Shown here piece by piece: positions 25,102 to 33,367 of a stretch of DNA of 64,000 nt. The notes below the pieces were generated by a model that saw only the letters and a list, made by a program, of their open reading frames with translations, had not been told where the DNA came from and did no database searches. The stretch lies in assembly GCA_051251645.1 (NCBI GenBank), contig JBPOEY010000001.1, positions 434,001-498,000 of the forward strand, read 5' to 3'. The translations under genes were made by a program, and so were the position numbers. Origin of the DNA: Litorimonas sp051251645. GTDB taxonomy: Bacteria; Pseudomonadota; Alphaproteobacteria; Caulobacterales; Maricaulaceae. How positions within the stretch are numbered: the stretch's first letter is position 1; each line of letters starts with the position of its first letter.

Positions 25102-25412
25102 TCCCTCCTCTTTCAGATACCCTTTAAAATGACAGAGCCTTCGACTTTGTGATTCTCGCTGGGTTCGAGAGGGAACTCTTTCGTGTGTCGGATGTTGTTT
25201 CAGTTGTGTGGGAGTCCATCTCCCTAATTCTAAAACGCCTCCGCAAACGATTCTCATGCGAAACAATACAAAAAAACCGTTTTTTTCGTGGAAAAACTAC
25301 AACAAAACCGTTGCATACCTGTGGAGGTAGTGATTGATTAAGGTCTGTCGCCCGTGTAGGCGACGGCCAAACGAGGCTCATTAAGAAGCCAAATAAAATA
25401 TGGAGGACGTGC
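25102..25412. other. 311-bp non-coding gap before the TonB-system operon
   Basis: No convincing gene. It holds an AT-rich palindrome, AAAAAAAC-C-GTTTTTTT (25270-25286), a second ACAAAACCGTT copy about 25 bp downstream, and a GTCGCC...GGCGAC hairpin near 25348-25367, then the TGGAGGA ribosome-binding site (25401-25407). The promoter of the DUF3450-ExbB operon must lie here. No clear Fur-type box is visible. Confidence 0.5.
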
Positions 25413-26261
25413 GTGGTGCCAAGCCTAACTACCCGGCAGTTTGCCTTGAGCAAAGCTGCCTGTTTGGGAGTCGCCGTTTGTGTCGGCCTAATGGCTGGCC
25501 CGGCTCTCGCGCAAGATGGGTCTGCCCCATCGGTCGATGAGTATAAGCTGGTTCTTCAGGAAATTTCTGATCGCCGCACGAATTTGGCTCAGCGCGAGTT
25601 TTATATTCAGCAGCAGAACGAAGAGATCGCCGCACTATCTCAGCGTATCGCCGAGAAATCGACGGTAACGGCGCGGGATGAGGTTTTACCCATTGTGACC
25701 GAAATGGTGGCCGAGATCGAAAAGGTCATGGTGTCTGACTTGCCGTTCCGTGTCGAGCGCCGCTTTGCCTTGCTCGACGATCTTCGTGCCGACTTACAGG
25801 CTGAGGACGTGTCAGTTTTTGACGTCTATCGCCGCGCGATGGAAATATATGGACAAGAAGTTGGTTATGGTCTGCAGGTCAGTTCCTATCAGGGGCTGAA
25901 CCCGATCGCTGAGCGTCAGGGGCGGCGTTATAGAGCCTGCCAAGCTGATGCTGAATCCGAGGTCTGCTCTCTTAATAAAGAGCAAGTGCAAGCCCTGCAA
26001 AATGGTGCTGAAATCGAAGATCTCGAAGAGCAACTTTACGACGGTAATTACATTCACTTTGGTCGTTTGTCTCTCCTCTATCTCGAGCGGGATAGCTCCG
26101 AGGGTTATCGTTACAATCAAACGACCAGCCAATGGGACGAGTTGTCCAATTCCGAACTTCTGGGCCTTCGTCAGAATGTGCGGATCGCCCGCGGGGAAAG
26201 TGCTATCGGGACCATGACGGCGCCAATTCGCATTGGTGAAGCCGGAGCCGACGCGAGCTAG
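25413..26261 (+). CDS. DUF3450 periplasmic coiled-coil protein, first copy
   Basis: 282 residues. GTG start (two in a row, 25413 and 25416) after a good TGGAGGA. Signal peptide ends GLMAGPALAQ. A coiled coil (YKLVLQEISDRRTNLAQ...QQNEEIAALSQRIAEKS, residues 45-90) is followed by DUF3450 signatures: VMVSDLPFRVERRF and a YGLQVSSYQGL segment. IHFGRLSLLYLERD near residue 215 and a W-containing end complete it. A 30-residue insertion with two Cys (YRACQADAESEVC) is absent from the next gene. DUF3450 proteins accompany TonB2-type ExbB-ExbD systems; their exact role is unknown. Confidence 0.88.
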   Translation: MVPSLTTRQFALSKAACLGVAVCVGLMAGPALAQDGSAPSVDEYKLVLQEISDRRTNLAQREFYIQQQNEEIAALSQRIAEKSTVTARDEVLPIVTEMVAEIEKVMVSDLPFRVERRFALLDDLRADLQAEDVSVFDVYRRAMEIYGQEVGYGLQVSSYQGLNPIAERQGRRYRACQADAESEVCSLNKEQVQALQNGAEIEDLEEQLYDGNYIHFGRLSLLYLERDSSEGYRYNQTTSQWDELSNSELLGLRQNVRIARGESAIGTMTAPIRIGEAGADAS

Positions 26262-26335
26262 GCCTCGCCTAGTTATCGCCGCGAAACATTAGAATTACGG
26301 GATTTAAAGACATGAACCAGACTTGGAAGGAAACC

Positions 26336-27106
26336 ATGCTGATCACATCCACCGCAAAGCGAGCTTGGCTCGCTTGTGCTGCCGGGGCGCTGGCCCTGAC
26401 GACGGCACTGCCGGCTCAGGCCCAGCTTGATACCGCCCTTTCCGCCGCGCGCCAGTCAACGGCCGCTTCTGCTGCTGCACAGCGTCAGGTCGAAGAGGCC
26501 GACGACGCCGCTGGCGGCGCTATTCGCGAATATCGCGCCGTTTTACAGCAGCTGGACAATACGCGCCTTTTTGTCGCGCAACAGCAAATCTTTCTTGATA
26601 GCCAGGCGTCCGAAATCAATTCGGTTCGCAACCAACTGGGGACTGTTGAGCAGATCAAGCAGGGCATGAGCCCGATGATGCTGCGCATGACGGTCGCTTT
26701 GGAAGATGCGATCAAGGCCGATGTGCCATTTCGTGTGACAGAGCGTTTAGCGCGCGTCACCCGCGTTCAGAACGCCCTCGCGAATCCATCTGTTTCACCG
26801 GCTGAGCAATATCGTCAGGTTCTCAATGCTTATAAGATCGAGGCCACTTACGGTTACTCGACAGAAAGCTATCAGGGTGTTCATCCTGAACAGCCTGGCA
26901 ATGTCGTCGACTTTATTCGTTTTGGCCGCACATCGTTTATCTTCGTTGATAAGCGAGATAATTCCGCCAAGCGCTACGACATGTCCTCGAACGGTTGGGT
27001 CGCGCTTGACGATGTTGATATCAATCAAATCCGTCAAACGATCCGCGTTGCTCGCGAACAAGCGGCTCCAGAAGTCATCTATGCGCCTGTCACGGCTGCC
27101 AACTAA
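26336..27106 (+). CDS. DUF3450 periplasmic coiled-coil protein, second copy
   Basis: 256 residues from the ATG at 26336, which has GGAAGG 6 bp upstream; the in-frame ATG at 26312 lacks a good site. Signal peptide ends TALPAQAQ. It has the same layout as the preceding gene: coiled coil (residues 30-95), DVPFRVTERLARV, EATYGYSTESYQGVHPE, and FIRFGRTSFIFVDKRD, then an NGWVALDD strand. The two copies differ widely in sequence, so the duplication is old. It probably forms a periplasmic complex with the coiled-coil part of the following ExbB. Confidence 0.88.
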   Translation: MLITSTAKRAWLACAAGALALTTALPAQAQLDTALSAARQSTAASAAAQRQVEEADDAAGGAIREYRAVLQQLDNTRLFVAQQQIFLDSQASEINSVRNQLGTVEQIKQGMSPMMLRMTVALEDAIKADVPFRVTERLARVTRVQNALANPSVSPAEQYRQVLNAYKIEATYGYSTESYQGVHPEQPGNVVDFIRFGRTSFIFVDKRDNSAKRYDMSSNGWVALDDVDINQIRQTIRVAREQAAPEVIYAPVTAAN

Positions 27107-27128
27107 TCCAATAGGGAAAGATAAGACC

Positions 27129-28514
27129 ATGAAGTTCTTTAAATCCGCAATGGCCGCCCTAGCGGGAACGGCCCTTCTCGCCGCTCCGGCATTTGGGCAG
27201 ATCAGCTCTATCCAGGAACTCCTGAATCAGGTTCGTGCCGATGCCGCGCAGCAGCAGCAAGTTAATGCTGATCGTGTGAATACCTTCCAAGCCAATGCCA
27301 ATACGCAAACGGCTGAATTGCAACGGGCTCGCTCGGAATTGGCGCAACTCGAAGCGCAAGCGCGTCGTGTAGAAACGACATTCTCGGGCAACCAACGTCA
27401 AATCGATCAGCTCAAAGGCGAGCTTACAGCCGCTCAGGGTGAGTTTGGTGAAGTATTTGGTCTCGCGCGCTCCATGGCGGGTGAGTTCAAATCTACTTTG
27501 GACCGCTCTTTGATCACAGCTGAGCTTCCTAATCGGACAGAAGTTCTGGCCCGTGTTGCTGAGTCAGACGCTCTGCCGTCAACCAATGATCTCAACGCCA
27601 TTTGGCAAACAATGCTGGAAGAAATTGCAAAGCAGCGTGAAGTCGAAACCTTCACGGCAGCCGTGGCTGGCACAGATGGTCAAGCGACCGTCACACGCGT
27701 CGGTCCATTCGTGTCTTTTGATGAGGAAGGTCGCTTCTTGCAATATAACCCACCGTCCTCATCGGGCGAAAATTTGCCGCTCCTCTCGCTCTTGCCTGCT
27801 CAACCGGGTGGTGCGATCCAATCGGCTGCAAATCGCGTGCTGAGTGCTGATGCCGGCGATGTTGTCTATGCGCCGATCGACCCGACACGGGGCGAGCTGC
27901 TCAAGACTTTCGATCTTCGTCCGGATCCGTGGGAACGTGCGAAACAAGGTGGCGTCATTGGTATGATCATCATCGTTTTGGGTGCGCTGACAGGTCTCTT
28001 CGGTCTGTTCCTGATCGTCCGTCTGTTCTTGGTCCGCCTTGCGGTTGCCGGTCAGAAACGGAAGTCACAGCCGTCTAAGTCTAACGCTTTAGGTCGTGTA
28101 ATGCTGGCTTATGAAGGTGCTCGTAATGCTGACGCGGATACAGTTGAGCTTAAACTCGACGAAGCGATCCTCAAGGAAAGCCCGAAATTGGAGTTTGGTT
28201 TGAACTTCATCAAGCTGATCGCTGGTATCGCCCCGCTCCTCGGCCTACTCGGAACCGTGACTGGTATGATCCAGACCTTCCAAGCCATGATGATCTATGG
28301 TGCCGGTGATCCACAGCTGATGGCTGGCGGTATCTCGGTTGCTCTTGTGACCACCATGTTGGGCCTAATTGCTGCGATCCCGCTGCTGATTATCCACAGC
28401 TTTGCGGCGTCTCTTGCGCGCTCTGTTCAATCCACTTTGGAAGAGCAGTCAGCCGGTATTGTCGCGCGCCACGTGGAAGCACGTAGCGCCGGTGTGCCAG
28501 TAACCAATATCTAA
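27129..28514 (+). CDS. exbB: Long ExbB/TolQ-type proton channel with periplasmic coiled-coil domain
   Basis: 461 residues, twice the normal ExbB length. Signal peptide ends APAFGQ, then a ~230-residue periplasmic region starts with a long coiled coil (QTAELQRARSELAQLEAQARRVE) and has DUF3450-like character. The membrane part begins near residue 275 (GVIGMIIIVLGALTGLFGLF), with two more helices at about 362 (GIAPLLGLLGTVTGMIQTF) and 404 (VALVTTMLGLIAAIPLLII). The last two carry the MotA/TolQ/ExbB signature. This matches the TtpC-type ExbB of TonB2 systems, which couples proton flow to TonB. AGGGAAAG precedes the ATG. Confidence 0.92.
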   Translation: MKFFKSAMAALAGTALLAAPAFGQISSIQELLNQVRADAAQQQQVNADRVNTFQANANTQTAELQRARSELAQLEAQARRVETTFSGNQRQIDQLKGELTAAQGEFGEVFGLARSMAGEFKSTLDRSLITAELPNRTEVLARVAESDALPSTNDLNAIWQTMLEEIAKQREVETFTAAVAGTDGQATVTRVGPFVSFDEEGRFLQYNPPSSSGENLPLLSLLPAQPGGAIQSAANRVLSADAGDVVYAPIDPTRGELLKTFDLRPDPWERAKQGGVIGMIIIVLGALTGLFGLFLIVRLFLVRLAVAGQKRKSQPSKSNALGRVMLAYEGARNADADTVELKLDEAILKESPKLEFGLNFIKLIAGIAPLLGLLGTVTGMIQTFQAMMIYGAGDPQLMAGGISVALVTTMLGLIAAIPLLIIHSFAASLARSVQSTLEEQSAGIVARHVEARSAGVPVTNI

Positions 28515-28615
28515 GCTCTGGTTGCCCGCGCGACGGTCGCGCGGGCTCCCGGTTTCTCGGGTGTGGCAGGCTTTGCTTTGCCCCACCCACTTGCTGACCC
28601 CGAAAGGACGACCCA
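28515..28615 (+). promoter_or_regulatory. Structured spacer between the two exbB genes
   Basis: A strong hairpin, GCCCGCGCGAC / GTCGCGCGGGC (28524-28546), is followed by CCCG...CGGG and a GTGGCA...TGCC(C)CAC arrangement, then CGAAAGGACG before the next ATG. No T-runs follow. It could be a processing or stabilising element that sets the ratio of the long to the short ExbB. Confidence 0.45.
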
Positions 28616-29146
28616 ATGGGCAACATTATCGGCGGCCTTCAGAGCTTCCTACAACAGGGCGGTCCCGTCCTAATCCCGATTGCGATTGTTATCTTCGCGA
28701 TGTGGACCTTTATTCTCGAGCGGATCGCTTATTATCTCATCGCGCATAAGCCGATGAAAAGTCGCCTCAGAGACGAATGGAACGCTCGCACGGACCGTTC
28801 TTCATGGCGTGCTCTCGCTATTCGTGACGAAATGATCAGTCAGGTCAAAGAGCGCACGATTTCGAACGTCGCAATTATCAAGACACTGGTCGCTTTGGCG
28901 CCGCTGCTTGGTCTTCTCGGAACGGTGACAGGCATGATCGATGTGTTCGACGTGCTGGCCTATTCCGGATCAAGTTCCGCACGCCTGATGGCGGGGGGCG
29001 TCTTCCGCGCTACGATCCCGACAATGGCCGGTATGATGGCCGCTTTATCTGGTCTCTATTTCTCCACTGTTTTGCCGAGCTGGAGTGCTCGTGAAACAGC
29101 TAAGTTCGCTGACGAGCTTCTCGTCGAGCGTACAGTTACCCTTTAG
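28616..29146 (+). CDS. exbB: Short ExbB proton-channel subunit
   Basis: 176 residues. Three membrane helices: VLIPIAIVIFAMWTFILERI (about 18-37), then APLLGLLGTVTGMIDVFDVL and TIPTMAGMMAALSGLYFSTV, the last two carrying the MotA/TolQ/ExbB core. It forms the proton-conducting pentamer with ExbD in the inner membrane. It follows the long ExbB in the operon, as in TonB2 loci, and is followed 11 bp later by exbD. Confidence 0.93.
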   Translation: MGNIIGGLQSFLQQGGPVLIPIAIVIFAMWTFILERIAYYLIAHKPMKSRLRDEWNARTDRSSWRALAIRDEMISQVKERTISNVAIIKTLVALAPLLGLLGTVTGMIDVFDVLAYSGSSSARLMAGGVFRATIPTMAGMMAALSGLYFSTVLPSWSARETAKFADELLVERTVTL

Positions 29147-29157
29147 GAGGTTCGCTC

Positions 29158-29577
29158 ATGAGACGCGCCCGCCGCCGTAGTAATGACGACGAAGCCGATG
29201 TCGATATGACACCGATGCTCGACATCGTTTTCATCATGCTCATCTTCTTTATCGTGACAGCTGTTTTTCTGGACGAAACAGCGGTTGATTTAACTCAGCC
29301 GCCACCACCGCCGGAAGATACGCCTCCGCCACCAAACAGCCCGCCGGCGATCACAGTTTATGTTGATGAGAACAACCAATGTTCCGTTGATAGTGTTCGT
29401 TCGACATGTGGCGGTGTTTTGGCGCGCATCGAACGTCAATTGGCGGATAAGCCAGGCGCGTCTGTGATCCTGCGCTTTCACCCGGACGCCAAGCATAATG
29501 TGCTCGTTCAGTTGAAAGACGGCGTTGATGGTCGCGGTATGGCGTCAAAAATCGAGGTGATTGAAGGCGCAACCTAG
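29158..29577 (+). CDS. exbD: ExbD/TolR-family protein, first copy
   Basis: 139 residues. Basic N-terminus RRARRRSNDDEADVDMTPMLDIVFIMLIFFIV, where the Asp of the single helix is the proton-binding residue of ExbD. A proline run (PPPPPEDTPPPPNSPP) leads into the periplasmic domain. Two Cys (NNQCSVDSVRSTCGG) may form a disulfide. It starts after AGGAGG 11 bp downstream of exbB. Confidence 0.93.
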   Translation: MRRARRRSNDDEADVDMTPMLDIVFIMLIFFIVTAVFLDETAVDLTQPPPPPEDTPPPPNSPPAITVYVDENNQCSVDSVRSTCGGVLARIERQLADKPGASVILRFHPDAKHNVLVQLKDGVDGRGMASKIEVIEGAT

Positions 29578-29583
29578 TCTTTG

Positions 29584-29607
29584 GCAGTCGCACTCTTACG
29601 CGACTGC
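29584..29607 (+). promoter_or_regulatory. Hairpin between the two exbD genes
   Basis: GCAGTCGC (29584-29591) pairs with GCGACTGC (29600-29607) around an 8-nt loop, starting 7 bp after the first exbD stop. There is no T-run; probably an mRNA stability or attenuation element. Confidence 0.45.
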
Positions 29608-29652
29608 ACGACACGCTTGCATTCATCCGACGAAATGATATAAGGTAACATT

Positions 29653-30048
29653 ATGGCACGCCGTTCTCGCACAGTCGTCGCAGACGAAGGCACAGAATTA
29701 AACATGACGCCGATGCTCGACGTTGTTTTTATTCTCCTGATCTTCTTCATTGTGACATCCGTCTTCGTAAAGACACCCGGTCTTGAGCCCCTAAAGCCCG
29801 AGGCCCTGACAGACCAACCATGGAACCCGACGATTCTTGTTGCGGTTGATAGCTCATCAAACGTCTGGATCGATAAGAAGCCTTATAAGATTGAGGAAAT
29901 TCGCCCAATCCTGACATCGCTACGTGACGAGACGCCGAAAGCAAATGCCATCATCCAAGCGGATCGCGACGCTGACGTCGGAACCGTCATGGGTGTTCAA
30001 GAATTGTTTCAAGACCTCGGTGTGACCACCCGGGTCGGAACCGAGTAG
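29653..30048 (+). CDS. exbD: ExbD/TolR-family protein, second copy
   Basis: 131 residues. N-terminus ends GTELNMTPMLDVVFILLIFFIV, with the conserved Asp in the single helix; the periplasmic domain runs to ELFQDLGVTTRVGTE. Unlike the first copy it has no proline run or Cys pair, so the two are not interchangeable in sequence. Tandem ExbD genes next to one TonB suggest a hetero-dimer in the channel. Confidence 0.93.
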   Translation: MARRSRTVVADEGTELNMTPMLDVVFILLIFFIVTSVFVKTPGLEPLKPEALTDQPWNPTILVAVDSSSNVWIDKKPYKIEEIRPILTSLRDETPKANAIIQADRDADVGTVMGVQELFQDLGVTTRVGTE

Positions 30049-30063
30049 GAAGGACTGAAAACC

Positions 30064-30687
30064 ATGGGCTTTTTACGCTGGCTGGCTATCATCCCTGCAG
30101 CGATCGTTACGGTCGTTTTGTTTGTGCTAATGATGAGCCTTATCTCTGAGGAATTTAAACCGCAGGATAAATTAGATCTCGCGTCATTCGAAATCAATCC
30201 GAAGGTTGAGGATGTCAAAATCCTTGAGCGGGAAACGAAAATTACTGAGATCAAAAAGATCGAAACCCCGCCGCCACCGCCTCAAATCGAGCGTCAAAAA
30301 GCGGACCGCCCGGCTGAACCCATTTCATCCCTCGAAGGGGCTGTTCCTGAGTTTGAAGCGCCTGAGATCGATCGGTCGCAATTCCAAATCACTGTGTCGG
30401 ATCGTGATGCGCAACCGCTTGTTCGCATTCCGCCGATTATGCCGCCTCGCGCTGACAAATCTGGCCACTGCGTGGTCAAGTTTAACGTGAGTCCCGACGG
30501 CGCGCCGTTTGATGTGGAAACAACATACTGCACAGAGTCATTATTCTCACGTCCCACGGTGAAGTCTGTTCAAAAATGGAAATATAACCCAAAAATTCAA
30601 GACGGACGTCCGGTCGGTCGAGTTGGCGTTGTTTCTAAAATCACATTCCGCCTAACGGATGAGCGTGGGAACGTTCTGCCTGAATAA
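30064..30687 (+). CDS. tonB: TonB energy transducer, first copy
   Basis: 207 residues. One N-terminal helix (FLRWLAIIPAAIVTVVLFVL), a charged then Pro-rich linker (ETPPPPPQIERQKADRP), and a C-terminal TonB domain from about residue 130: GHCVVKFNVSPDGAPF, VKSVQKWKYNPKIQDGRPVG. It spans the periplasm and touches the TonB box of outer-membrane receptors, passing on energy from ExbB-ExbD. Linker and total length are on the short side, typical of TonB2-like proteins. It lies 15 bp after exbD. Confidence 0.92.
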   Translation: MGFLRWLAIIPAAIVTVVLFVLMMSLISEEFKPQDKLDLASFEINPKVEDVKILERETKITEIKKIETPPPPPQIERQKADRPAEPISSLEGAVPEFEAPEIDRSQFQITVSDRDAQPLVRIPPIMPPRADKSGHCVVKFNVSPDGAPFDVETTYCTESLFSRPTVKSVQKWKYNPKIQDGRPVGRVGVVSKITFRLTDERGNVLPE

Positions 30688-30869
30688 GCGGTCTCGCTCG
30701 TTTTTGACGGGCACTTATTAAGGATGCGAGGCGACTATGTTGCCTCGTGTCATCTCGACCTCGATTACACATCGATGTCGGTCACTCATTTGGCCAATAT
30801 AAGGCCGACGAAGCCGTGTTCCGGTCAGAATGTTCGGATAAATCTTCGTTCAGATTTCGGGAGACGTTC

Positions 30870-32387
30870 ATGACATATAGTCTAAAGACATCGACACTGG
30901 CTTTTCGCACGGCGAAACTTGTCGGCGCTAGCTTGCTCGCATTCGCAGCCATTGGGCTGGTCACGCCTGTCTCTATGAATGTCGCTTTCGCTCAAGACGC
31001 AGATGCGCCGATCGAAGGTCGTCAATTCTCCGCCGATGCGGGTGAGAAGGTCAATGAGGCGCTTCAATTCCTCAATGATGATAATCCACAAGGCGCGCTT
31101 AATTCTCTCAATGGTCTGCTGGCTTCGGGTAAACCGCTCAATCCCTATGAAAAATCAACGATCTATCAGATGGTTGGCCAAGCCTATAATGATACGGACA
31201 ACACGGCCGGTGCTTTGAAAGCGTTTCAAAATGCGATTGATGCTGGTGGCTTGCTTCCCAAGGAAGTTGATGGAATTAAAGTTGTTATTGCGCAGCTGAT
31301 GATTGTGAACGGTCAATATCGTGCGGGCGCAGAAGCGCTTGAAAAATACCTTCGTGAGGGCGGTCAGGAAAAAACATCTTACGTAGAATTGCTTGTTCAA
31401 GCGTGGGTCGAAGCGGAAGATTACCGTCGGGCGCTTCCGTGGGCGGAAAAATGGTTTAATCGTGCCAGTCCGAAAGAGCGCAAACATTTTGATTTGCTCA
31501 ACTTCCTTTATAATAATCTCGAAATGCCGGGCAAACAGGCTGACATTGTTAAACAGATGATACAAAAATGGCCTGAAGATAGAACGCTTTGGGACAATTG
31601 GGCGTCTATGCTTGGCAATGGCGGTCGCGAACAAGATGCGTTTGAAGTCAACAAGATGCTCTATTTGGGCGGCGCGATGACGAAAGAATCCGACATTAAG
31701 AAGATCATTCAGTATTACTCTTATTACGACATGCCTTACCAAGCGGGCCAAATTCTAGAGCGTGAAATGCGCACGGGTCGTATTCAACGTAACCCTGAAA
31801 ACCTTGAAGAGCTGTCCAAATATTACCGGACGGCCCGGGAATATAAGAAAGCGATTCCTGTACTCGAAGAGGCCGCTCAGTCCTCTAACTCCGCGAAGCT
31901 TTATGCTGCGCTCGGCGAAGCCTATTACAATGAAGGGGATTGCACGAAAGCCGAGGCCTCGTTCACGAAAGCGATTTCCCGCGGCTATGATGCGGGCAAG
32001 TCATGGATGCAGGTTGCGAACTGTATTTATGACTCAACCCAAAATGTAGATCGTCTTGATTGTTCCATGACCGATGCGCAGATGGACGCGGCTCCGATCA
32101 CACGTATTCGCGCGAGCGCCATTGAAGCGTTTAAGAAGGTGCCCGCCGGCTCCCGTGAATCCCGCAATGCCAAGAAATGGCTCAAATTTGTCTCCGAAGA
32201 ACGCAGTGCGGTTGAACGCCGGTGTGTCTTTGAGAAGAACGTTGAGAGAGAGCTTTGCTACTCTAAAATCAAACTTGAATATGACAACTTGGCTTTCTCA
32301 GGCGGTGAATTCGCATTGGATGACGAAAACTGTAACAAGTTTAAAGCCGATTATGACGAGAAGTATGTTCGTAGAACGACCGAATAA
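30870..32387 (+). CDS. Periplasmic TPR-repeat protein of the TonB operon
   Basis: 505 residues from the ATG at 30870 (CGGGAGA upstream); 41 further in-frame codons upstream are not signal-like. Signal peptide ends MNVAFAQ. TPR-type helix pairs recur throughout: YQMVGQAYNDTDNTAGALKAF, LLVQAWVEAEDYRRALPWAE, KLYAALGEAYYNEGDCTKAE. The C-terminal third has Cys at several sites (NCIYDS, RLDCSM, RRCVFE, RELCYS). TPR proteins end TonB2 loci in marine gamma- and alphaproteobacteria and are thought to assist TonB-dependent uptake; the partner here is unknown. Intrinsic terminator after the stop. Confidence 0.9.
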   Translation: MTYSLKTSTLAFRTAKLVGASLLAFAAIGLVTPVSMNVAFAQDADAPIEGRQFSADAGEKVNEALQFLNDDNPQGALNSLNGLLASGKPLNPYEKSTIYQMVGQAYNDTDNTAGALKAFQNAIDAGGLLPKEVDGIKVVIAQLMIVNGQYRAGAEALEKYLREGGQEKTSYVELLVQAWVEAEDYRRALPWAEKWFNRASPKERKHFDLLNFLYNNLEMPGKQADIVKQMIQKWPEDRTLWDNWASMLGNGGREQDAFEVNKMLYLGGAMTKESDIKKIIQYYSYYDMPYQAGQILEREMRTGRIQRNPENLEELSKYYRTAREYKKAIPVLEEAAQSSNSAKLYAALGEAYYNEGDCTKAEASFTKAISRGYDAGKSWMQVANCIYDSTQNVDRLDCSMTDAQMDAAPITRIRASAIEAFKKVPAGSRESRNAKKWLKFVSEERSAVERRCVFEKNVERELCYSKIKLEYDNLAFSGGEFALDDENCNKFKADYDEKYVRRTTE

Positions 32388-32407
32388 ATCGGATTGAAGT
32401 TTTAAAG

Positions 32408-32434
32408 AACCCAGCCTTTGAGCTGGGTTTTTTT
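32408..32434 (+). terminator. Intrinsic terminator of the DUF3450-TPR operon
   Basis: AACCCAGC (32408-32415) pairs with GCTGGGTT (32422-32429), followed by a T-run to 32434. It separates the main operon from the second tonB. Confidence 0.9.
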
Positions 32435-32474
32435 ATGGCCGGAATTACGTACCGCGAGACAAAGCTCTTGATCA

Positions 32475-32515
32475 TACCCTCGTGATATGTAATATCATTA
32501 CATATCACGAGGGTA
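32475..32515 (+). promoter_or_regulatory. Perfect 19-bp inverted repeat covering the second tonB ribosome-binding site
   Basis: The arms 32475-32493 and 32497-32515 are exact reverse complements with only ATC between them. The right arm ends CACGAGGGTA, so the GAGGG that would bind the ribosome (32509-32513) is paired in the RNA. The ATG is 7 bp further on. The centre, TGTAAT-ATC-ATTACA, also resembles a Fur-family style 7-1-7 operator. It is either an operator or an RNA switch. Confidence 0.8.
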
Positions 32516-32521
32516 AATTTT

Positions 32522-33313
32522 ATGAATTATAATAAAAAGGCGATCGTTAATACGGAAGAATACACCGAAGATAGGCCAAGCAGGCTGAAAGATAAGACCG
32601 GGGCAACCGAGTTGTCTCAACGGTCCATGCGCACAGCGGGGCCGTGTAAACTTCTGAACCTCCAAAATGATGCGGGGCCGATACAAAGGGGCGTCACGAA
32701 AGCGGTCGTTCTCGCGGGGGCAGGGATAGTCACGGTGGGCCTGCTGGGTCTCATGACTATTCTGATTGCAGATGAGTTTGAACCAAAGGACAGGGTTGAG
32801 CTGGCCGCGTTTGAGATTAATGCCAAGCCCGATGAGGTGCCGCTACTCACGGAACGCACGCCACCAAAACTGTTAGACCCAATCGACGTCCCGCCGCCGC
32901 CGCCAATCGTCGATATTCCGGTGACGGACCGCCCCTTAGAGCCCGTTTATACGCCGGGTAATCCCGGACATGTCTTCGACCCTAAACCTTACGTTGTTCC
33001 GACTGTGGTTCAAGTTTATCAGACGGACTCAGACCCAACGCCCCTCGTCAGAGGGCTGCCGACCATGCCCCCGCGCGCAAATCGGTCGGGTCATTGCCGC
33101 ATATCTTTTGATATTAGTCCAAACGGTAAACCCTATAATGTAGAGGCACTTATCTGTAGTCAGCCTCTGTTCGAGCGCGCAGCCATTCGGTCCGTCCAGA
33201 AATGGGTGTATCGTCCGAAGATTCAGGACGGTCTTCCCGTGACCCGTCGGGGTCTGGAAACACGGATCCGGTTTGAGTTGCGGGATGAACGCGGAGACAT
33301 CATCGCGGAATGA
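32522..33313 (+). CDS. tonB: TonB energy transducer, second copy
   Basis: 263 residues. An unusual hydrophilic 55-residue N-terminal extension (NTEEYTEDRPSRLKDKTGAT) precedes the helix AVVLAGAGIVTVGLLGLMTILI. Then come a linker with PPPPPIVD and a C-terminal TonB domain (GHCRISFDISPNGKPYNVE, SVQKWVYRPKIQDGLPV). The domain and the ADEFEPKDRVELAAFEINAKP stretch are clearly paralogous to the first TonB. It is cut off from the main operon by a terminator and has its own leader, so it is separately regulated. The extra N-terminus would sit in the cytoplasm, where TonB normally has few residues. Confidence 0.9.
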   Translation: MNYNKKAIVNTEEYTEDRPSRLKDKTGATELSQRSMRTAGPCKLLNLQNDAGPIQRGVTKAVVLAGAGIVTVGLLGLMTILIADEFEPKDRVELAAFEINAKPDEVPLLTERTPPKLLDPIDVPPPPPIVDIPVTDRPLEPVYTPGNPGHVFDPKPYVVPTVVQVYQTDSDPTPLVRGLPTMPPRANRSGHCRISFDISPNGKPYNVEALICSQPLFERAAIRSVQKWVYRPKIQDGLPVTRRGLETRIRFELRDERGDIIAE

Positions 33314-33367
33314 CGGCGGGGGGACGTCTCGCCGATTGAGAGGCTCTTATGGACGCGCGTCGCGGCG

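Noticed and set aside
25172..25200. Second GGAAC...GTT pair resembling an EcfG promoter
   Set aside because: It lies about 215 bp from the next start codon, the -10 base is wrong and there is no supporting context.
24976..25266. 96-codon minus-strand frame across the tRNA-Gln gene
   Set aside because: It reads through the tRNA in antisense; the tRNA fold is unambiguous.
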